Source: Marichromatium purpuratum 984 (GTDB taxonomy: Bacteria > Pseudomonadota > Gammaproteobacteria > Chromatiales > Chromatiaceae). From it: DNA of 64,000 nucleotides. The notes under the pieces are model-generated. The model saw only the letters and a program-made list of their open reading frames with translations, ran no database searches and had not been told where the DNA came from. The stretch lies in assembly GCF_000224005.2 (NCBI RefSeq), contig NZ_CP007031.1:1827001-1891000 (forward strand), given 5' to 3'. This document shows, in pieces, positions 59,137-64,000 of this stretch. A program made the position numbers and the translations under genes. Position 1 is the stretch's first letter; each line of letters begins with the position of its first letter.

Positions 59137-60120
59137 ATGCGTCCGCGCCTGCTGCTCGTCTGCCTGCTCCTGCCCACGCTCGCGCTCGCCGACCCGCTGC
59201 CCTCGTGGCGGGCGGGCGCGCTCAAGACCTCGATCATCGGGTTCGTCGATGCCGTCACCACCCCGGGAGCGGACTTCGTCCCCGCCGAGGCACGCATCGC
59301 GGTGTTCGACAACGACGGCACCCTGTGGGTCGAGCAACCGGTCTACACCCAGCTGGTGTTCGCCGCCGACCGGGTACGGGCACTCGCCCCGTCACACCCG
59401 CAGTGGTCGACCCAGCCGCCCTTCGACGCGGTCCTCGCGGACGACCTCGACGCACTCGCCGAGGCAGGGCACCACGCCATCCTCGAACTGGTCGCCGCCA
59501 CCCACACCGGGCTGTCCAGCGCCGAGTTCGCCGCACTGGTGAGCGCCTGGATCGCCGAGGCGCACCACCCGCGCTTCGACCGGCGCTACACCGACCTCGT
59601 CTACCAACCGATGCTGGAGCTGCTCGCCTATCTGCGCGCCGAGGGCTTCAAGACCTTCATCGTCTCCGGCGGCGGCATCGACTTCATGCGCCCCTGGACC
59701 GAGGCCGTCTACGGCATCCCGCCCGAGCAGGTGATCGGCTCGCAGATCGAGCTGGTCTACGAGATCGGCGACGACGGCCAGCCCCGGCTGATGCGCCAAC
59801 CCGAGATCGGCTTCGTCGACGACAAGGCCGGCAAGCCGGTCGGCATCGCCCGGCACATCGGTCGCCGCCCGATCCTCGCCGTCGGCAACTCCGACGGCGA
59901 CTACCAGATGCTCGACTGGACCACCAGCGGCGACGGCCCCCGGCTCAGCCTGCTGATCCACCACGACGACCCCGAGCGCGAATACGCCTATGACCGCGAC
60001 AGCGCCATCGGTCGGCTCGACCAGGCGCTCGACGACGCCGAGGGCAAGGGCTGGCGACTGGTGTCGATGCGTGAGGACTGGCTGCGGGTGTTCCCGGCGG
60101 CGCCGAGCACGCCGCGCTGA
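59137..60120 (+). CDS. Periplasmic HAD-superfamily phosphatase
   Basis: A 327-residue protein with a Sec signal peptide (MRPRLLLVCLLLPTLALA). The HAD motifs are in order: motif I FDNDGTLW with two Asp, motif II IVSGGG, motif III Lys region and motif IV GNSDGDYQM. A helical cap lies between motifs I and II. It resembles the phosphoserine-phosphatase-like branch, but the export signal points to a periplasmic phosphatase. Its stop codon overlaps the start of the cytochrome gene (TGATG), implying coupling. Confidence 0.82.
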   Translation: MRPRLLLVCLLLPTLALADPLPSWRAGALKTSIIGFVDAVTTPGADFVPAEARIAVFDNDGTLWVEQPVYTQLVFAADRVRALAPSHPQWSTQPPFDAVLADDLDALAEAGHHAILELVAATHTGLSSAEFAALVSAWIAEAHHPRFDRRYTDLVYQPMLELLAYLRAEGFKTFIVSGGGIDFMRPWTEAVYGIPPEQVIGSQIELVYEIGDDGQPRLMRQPEIGFVDDKAGKPVGIARHIGRRPILAVGNSDGDYQMLDWTTSGDGPRLSLLIHHDDPEREYAYDRDSAIGRLDQALDDAEGKGWRLVSMREDWLRVFPAAPSTPR

Positions 60121-62354
60121 TGTCGCCGACGCGCGCGCTCGCGCTGTTCGTCGTGCTGCTCGCGCCGACGGCGAGCGTGGCGCACTCGCCCGGGCATGTC
60201 GGCGTCGCCGTCTGCGCCGAATGCCACCCCGCCGAGACCGCGCGCTGGCGCGGCTCGCACCACGATCTGGCGATGACCGAGGCGAGCGAGCAGACGGTAC
60301 TCGGCGACTTCACCGACGCCCGCATCGAGGCGCACGGCGTCACCAGCCGCTTCTTCCGTCGCGATGGCGGCTTCTACGTCGACACCGAGGGGCCGGACGG
60401 CGCGATCCACACCTATCGCATCGACTACACCTTCGGCTGGTGGCCGCTGCAGCAATACCTGATCGCCTTTCCTGGCGGTCGGCTCCAGCCCCTCGGCATC
60501 GCCTGGGACGCGCGCGCGCCAGAGGACGGCGGCCAGCGCTGGTTCCATCTCTACCCCGACACCCCGCTCACCCCCGAGCACCCGCTGCACTGGACCAGCC
60601 GCGACCAGACCTGGAACCACCAGTGCGCTGAGTGTCACTCGACCGGCCTGCGCAAGGGCTACGACCTCGCCGAGGACCGCTACCACACCACCTGGTCGGA
60701 GATCGACGTCGCCTGCGAGGCCTGTCACGGCGCGGGCGCGACACACGTCGCCGAGGCCCGCGCGGTCGCCGCCGGGCCCGGCCAGTGGAGCGCGACCAAG
60801 GGGCTGCGCGTCGACCTCGGCGACCGCGACGGCGGGCACTGGGTGATCGACCCCGAGCACGGTCTGCCCAGACGCACGGTGGCGCGCACCGCGCAGCGCG
60901 AACTCGACACCTGCGCCCGCTGTCACGCCCGGCGCGGGCTGATCCACGAGGACCCGACGCCCGGCCAGCCGCTCGGCCAGACCCACCGTCTCGCCCTGCT
61001 CGAACCCGGGCGCTACCACCCCGACGGCCAGATCCTCGACGAGGTCTTCGTCCACGGCTCCTTCATCCAGAGCCGCATGTACCGGCACGGTGTGACCTGC
61101 AGCGACTGTCACGACCCGCACGACCTCCAGCCACGCGCGCCGGGCAACGCGGTCTGTGCCCGCTGCCACACGGCGACGCGCTACGACGCCCCGGCGCACC
61201 ATCACCACCCCGCAGGCTCCAGCGGCGCGGCCTGCGTCGCCTGTCACATGCCGCAGCGCCGCTACATGGTGATCGACGAGCGCGCCGACCACAGCCTGCG
61301 CATCCCCCGCCCCGACCTCAGCCGCACCCTCGGCACCCCCAACGCCTGCAACCAGTGTCACCAGGACCGCGATCCGGCCTGGGCCGAGGCGGCGCTGGCG
61401 CGCTGGTACGGCACGCAGCCCGAGGAGCGAGCACCCCACTTCGGCGAGATCCTCCACGCCGGTCGCCACGACCCGCGCGCCGCCGAGCCGCGCCTGCTCC
61501 GGCTCGCCGCCAACCGTGACCAACCGGCGATCGCCCGGGCCAGCGCGCTCGACCTGCTGCGCGGCGCGCCTGATCCAGGGCGCGAGCTGACCCTGCGCCG
61601 CCTGCTCGACGACCCCGAGCCCCTGGTGCGCGCGGCGGCGCTGGACGCACTCGCCGGCGCCGATGCCGCGACCCTGCGCGCCCTGGCGCTGCCCCGGCTC
61701 GACGACCCGGTGCGCGCGGTGCGCATGATCGCCGCGCGCCGCGTCGCGCCGCTCGCCGCCACGCCCCGCGACGCCGCCGAGGCACGACGGCTGGAACAGG
61801 CGCTCGACGACTATCGCGCCACCCAACTGGCCACCGCCGAGCGACCCGAGTCACACCTCAACATCGGCCTGCTCGAACTTGATGCGCGCCGCCCCGAGGC
61901 CGCCGAACGCGCCTATCGCACCGCGCTCCGGCTCGATCCCGGGTTCGTCCCAGGTTATGTCAACTTGGCCGACCTCCAGCGCGCACTCGGTCGGGACGCA
62001 GAGGCCGAGCGCACCCTCCGCCAGGGGCTCGCCCAACGCCCCGAGGCCGCCACCCTGCACCACGCACTCGGCCTCGCACTGATCCGCCAACAGCGCTGGC
62101 CCGCCGCGGTCGAGGCACTCGGCCACGCCGCCCGACTCGCCCCCGACAACGCACGCCATGCCTATGTCCTCGGGCTCGCCCAGGCCCGCGCCGGCGAGCC
62201 GGAGACCGCGCTCGCCACCCTGCGCGCCGCCCAGCGTCGTCACCCGGAGGATCGCGACCTGCTGGTCGCCATCGTCGACCTCGCCCGCCGTCACGGCGAG
62301 CAGCAACTGGCGCTCGACTATGCGACCAAGCTGCAGCGGCTCGGGCCGCCCTGA
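60120..62354 (+). CDS. Octaheme c-type cytochrome with HEAT and TPR repeats
   Basis: A 744-residue secreted protein. After the signal peptide (1-21) come eight CxxCH heme motifs: CAECH (about 32), CAECH (169), CEACH, CARCH, CSDCH, CARCH, CVACH and CNQCH (by about 425). Arrangement and MYRHGVTCSDCHDPH resemble cytochrome c554/hydroxylamine-type multiheme proteins. A HEAT-like helical section (about 460-560, LRRLLDDPEPLVRAAALDALAG) and a TPR section (about 575-735, LELDARRPEAAERAYRTALRLDPGF) follow. It is a periplasmic electron carrier or oxidoreductase with a protein-binding tail; the partner and substrate are unknown. Confidence 0.85.
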   Translation: MSPTRALALFVVLLAPTASVAHSPGHVGVAVCAECHPAETARWRGSHHDLAMTEASEQTVLGDFTDARIEAHGVTSRFFRRDGGFYVDTEGPDGAIHTYRIDYTFGWWPLQQYLIAFPGGRLQPLGIAWDARAPEDGGQRWFHLYPDTPLTPEHPLHWTSRDQTWNHQCAECHSTGLRKGYDLAEDRYHTTWSEIDVACEACHGAGATHVAEARAVAAGPGQWSATKGLRVDLGDRDGGHWVIDPEHGLPRRTVARTAQRELDTCARCHARRGLIHEDPTPGQPLGQTHRLALLEPGRYHPDGQILDEVFVHGSFIQSRMYRHGVTCSDCHDPHDLQPRAPGNAVCARCHTATRYDAPAHHHHPAGSSGAACVACHMPQRRYMVIDERADHSLRIPRPDLSRTLGTPNACNQCHQDRDPAWAEAALARWYGTQPEERAPHFGEILHAGRHDPRAAEPRLLRLAANRDQPAIARASALDLLRGAPDPGRELTLRRLLDDPEPLVRAAALDALAGADAATLRALALPRLDDPVRAVRMIAARRVAPLAATPRDAAEARRLEQALDDYRATQLATAERPESHLNIGLLELDARRPEAAERAYRTALRLDPGFVPGYVNLADLQRALGRDAEAERTLRQGLAQRPEAATLHHALGLALIRQQRWPAAVEALGHAARLAPDNARHAYVLGLAQARAGEPETALATLRAAQRRHPEDRDLLVAIVDLARRHGEQQLALDYATKLQRLGPP

Positions 62355-62487
62355 GCCGAGCCGTACACGCTGGGGTTCCATTGCATCGAAAGGGTGGTAT
62401 AGACTCGGGTGGAAGCCACCTCCAGGGCCCGCGAAGATCGCCGGACCGCGTCGGTCAGCAACCTGGGCGTGCAAGGACCGAAGCGCC

Positions 62488-62934
62488 GTGGACGCCGAGA
62501 ACACCCACCAGGTCTTCGACTGGCTCTGGACCTCAGGCCAGCTCTCCGAGGCCGACATCGCCGCCCTGCCCCGGCTGGGTGTCGACACCGTCATCAACCT
62601 CGCCCCACCCACCGCCCACAACGCCCTCCCCGGCGAGGCCGAACACATCACCGCGCTCGGGCTGAGCTACATCCAGATCCCCGTCGACTGGGAACAACCG
62701 CAGATCTCCGACTACCAGACCTTCTCCGTCTTGCTGCGCGCGTTGCAGCGAGAGGGCCGGCGTGTCTGGGTGCACTGCGCGCGGAACATGCGGGTGAGTG
62801 CGTTTGTTTATCTGTATCGGCGGATTGAGTTGGGTGAGGCTGAAGAGGTGGCGCGGTTTCCGATGCGGGAGGTTTGGGTGGGGAATGGGGTTTGGGGGGA
62901 GTTTATTGCGGTCTGCATGGAAGGCGTTGACTGA
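62488..62934 (+). CDS. Small protein tyrosine / dual-specificity-like phosphatase
   Basis: About 148 residues starting at a GTG (VDAENTHQVFDWLWTSGQLSEADIAAL), with AAGGA upstream. The core matches bacterial DSP/DUF442-like phosphatases: LGVDTVINLAPPTAHNALPGEAEHITALGLSYIQIPVDWEQP and the active-site loop VHCARNMRVSAF (HCx5R). It is probably cytosolic. The 3' third shows a shift to G-rich, less GC-biased third positions compared with the cytochrome gene, as if near a boundary with imported DNA. Confidence 0.8.
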   Translation: MDAENTHQVFDWLWTSGQLSEADIAALPRLGVDTVINLAPPTAHNALPGEAEHITALGLSYIQIPVDWEQPQISDYQTFSVLLRALQREGRRVWVHCARNMRVSAFVYLYRRIELGEAEEVARFPMREVWVGNGVWGEFIAVCMEGVD

Positions 62935-63248
62935 TCGCGGGTTCAGATGAAGAGAGTACCAGTTACGTCCCGTGTGATCATATTCCCCGTCGAAGCGACC
63001 CTTTATTCCGAGCCCGCAAGGTCCTTGAACCTTTGATTCACTAAGCCACGGCTCGCGCAACACTCCACAGCCCGGGAGCCTGATCGTCTATGGACATCCG
63101 TTTGCAGAAGACGTTCGAGCACATCGTCCCACTTCAAGCGTTCAAAGAATGTGCACAGAAACGCCCGGAGCTATGCCTATTCAATAAGCGGGCTTACAAT
63201 CTCAGGGGACTTGGCCGTTATACCTAACCAAAAGCCGAGGTAAACCAG
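62935..63248. other. AT-richer gap at the edge of an imported region
   Basis: About 310 bases in which base composition drops from strongly GC-rich to mixed. A 32-codon open frame starts at 63090 but has no ribosome binding site or recognisable product. The promoter of the next gene is probably here. Confidence 0.5.
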
Positions 63249-63626
63249 ATGAAAAGTGAAGATTTTAATAAGTGTCGACAATTTCTTGAGAAAGCGATAG
63301 ATAATTACCCAGATAATAGTGAGATTCTTAAAGTTTACTTACGACTCATTGAATTGAAAAGTGAGTATGACAAAGAAACGCACAAGGCGTGGATTGAGAA
63401 GAAAGTTCGTGAGAGCGAGCTCAACACTCAACTTCAAACTGCAGCACATACAAATGACACCGATTTGAGTAAGACATATCACACGAACAATACCAACTAC
63501 GGGATGGCGGTTAGCCAGCAGCAGTGGGAGAGTTTTCGACATTACCAGACGCAAACTCACGGAACCGCCCAGAGCGCAATGCAGCATGGCTTTCATACTC
63601 CGCAAGTCGGTCATGGCGACGTATAG
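63249..63626 (+). CDS. Small hypothetical protein, AT-rich gene
   Basis: A 125-residue protein I do not recognise. Residues 1-60 look like one and a half helical hairpins of TPR type (KSEDFNKCRQFLEKAIDNYPDNSEILKVYLRLIEL). The rest is polar, rich in Gln, His, Thr and Asn (SQQQWESFRHYQTQTHGTAQSAMQHGFH), likely disordered. No signal peptide. GAGG lies about ten bases before the ATG. Codon use is AT-rich, unlike the rest of the window, which indicates horizontal acquisition. The NTPase gene that follows by about 60 bases may be in the same operon. Confidence 0.6.
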   Translation: MKSEDFNKCRQFLEKAIDNYPDNSEILKVYLRLIELKSEYDKETHKAWIEKKVRESELNTQLQTAAHTNDTDLSKTYHTNNTNYGMAVSQQQWESFRHYQTQTHGTAQSAMQHGFHTPQVGHGDV

Positions 63627-63687
63627 CCGGAGATAAAGAGAAATAAAGAACACCTATTTACCAAAAACAAAAACGGATGCCGTGGAA

Positions 63688-64000
63688 ATGTTTGCAAAAA
63701 ATAAAACCTCTGATGTGTTCGGGATTAACAGCGATGTGCGTCCCGCATCTTATGTAGATCGAGGCGATCTAGATGAAACTATTGCTAAGCTACTCGATCG
63801 AAACACACATATAGCGCTAAAGGGCGAGTCTAAATGTGGAAAGTCATGGCTTCGCCAAAAGAACATACCTAACGCTCTAGTTGTCCAGTGTCGATTGGGG
63901 CGAGGCGCCATAGATATTTACATTGACGCTCTCTCTCAACTAGAAGTTCGCTTTATTGTAAGCGAAAAATCTACCGGCAAAGTAGAAGGTCGCGTCGAGG
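63688..64000 (+). CDS. P-loop NTPase, N-terminal part (runs off the window)
   Basis: An open frame of 104 codons continues past the right edge. It begins MFAKNKTSDVFGINSDV, with SYVDRGDLDETIAKLLD, then a Walker A motif GESKCGKS (residues 46-53) in HIALKGESKCGKSWLRQ. The layout (a short leader with a conserved Tyr/Arg patch just before the P-loop) recalls STAND- and AAA-type ATPases used in signalling and phage defence. Function cannot be set from the fragment. AT-rich composition matches the preceding small gene. The ATG has only a weak GGA-type ribosome binding site. Confidence 0.65.
   Translation, partial: MFAKNKTSDVFGINSDVRPASYVDRGDLDETIAKLLDRNTHIALKGESKCGKSWLRQKNIPNALVVQCRLGRGAIDIYIDALSQLEVRFIVSEKSTGKVEGRVE

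Noticed and set aside
63090-63188. A 32-codon frame in the AT-richer gap (MDIRLQKTFEHIV...)
   Set aside because: Very short, no ribosome binding site, ends abruptly, no recognisable product.
63215-63240. Possible integron attC core near GTTATACCTAAC
   Set aside because: ACCTAAC fits RYYYAAC but GTTATAC does not fit GTTRRRY, and no partner arm or folded-site geometry was found.

Overview
The window is GC-rich proteobacterial chromosome, most likely from a gammaproteobacterium close to the purple sulfur bacteria (Chromatiales). That placement is inference. It rests on the hisC-aroA-cmk-rpsA-ihfB order, the alaC-hom pair, the high GC content and the style of the TPR repeats. No rRNA or tRNA gene was recognised.

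Layout. 1-5.2 kb: minus-strand housekeeping run ihfB (partial), rpsA, cmk, aroA, hisC. 5.3-9.3 kb: SOUL heme-binding protein, yhbY, and a molybdopterin oxidoreductase with a small partner. 9.4-11.7 kb: divergent tyrosine recombinase and KfrA-like coiled-coil protein around a 20-bp palindrome, resembling the TnpS/TnpT resolution module of Tn4651-type transposons but with no transposase. 11.8-20.6 kb: hom, alaC, a GAF-GGDEF-EAL protein, a lipoprotein, PBP1A and MtgA. 20.8-25.8 kb: histidine phosphatase, then a zinc-uptake operon (small His/Cys protein, His-rich outer-membrane barrel, binding protein, ATPase, permease) behind a possible Zur box. 25.8-31.7 kb: MATE exporter, isochorismatase-like hydrolase, a secreted protein, an atypical response regulator and an alpha/beta hydrolase, with three copies of an intergenic repeat family. 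31.9-37.8 kb: DUF89 protein and a CusBA-type copper/silver efflux operon. 38.1-42.8 kb: glgX-gnd-zwf for glycogen breakdown and the oxidative pentose phosphate route.

42.8-49.2 kb is an accessory block: an IS3 remnant, then a translationally coupled pair made of a SEFIR-domain membrane protein and a periplasmic TPR protein. The TPR gene carries five near-identical 150-bp repeats. It is broken by a one-base frameshift and by two nested insertion sequences whose order can be read from their target duplications: an IS5/IS427-type element first, then an IS701-type element at its edge. The predicted layout (cytosolic SEFIR, three membrane helices, periplasmic domain, periplasmic TPR partner) suggests a trans-envelope sensing or conflict system. 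It is the most interesting system in the window.

49.4-62.9 kb: PrpF-like isomerase, a GldA/GldFG/DUF4340 ABC system ending in a strong terminator, a DUF4345 membrane protein, then a secreted sulfatase, outer-membrane barrel, periplasmic HAD phosphatase and octaheme cytochrome-HEAT-TPR cluster, and a small tyrosine phosphatase. From about 62.94 kb to the end the DNA turns AT-rich and holds a small unknown gene and the start of a P-loop NTPase, probably the edge of a horizontally acquired (possibly defence) region.
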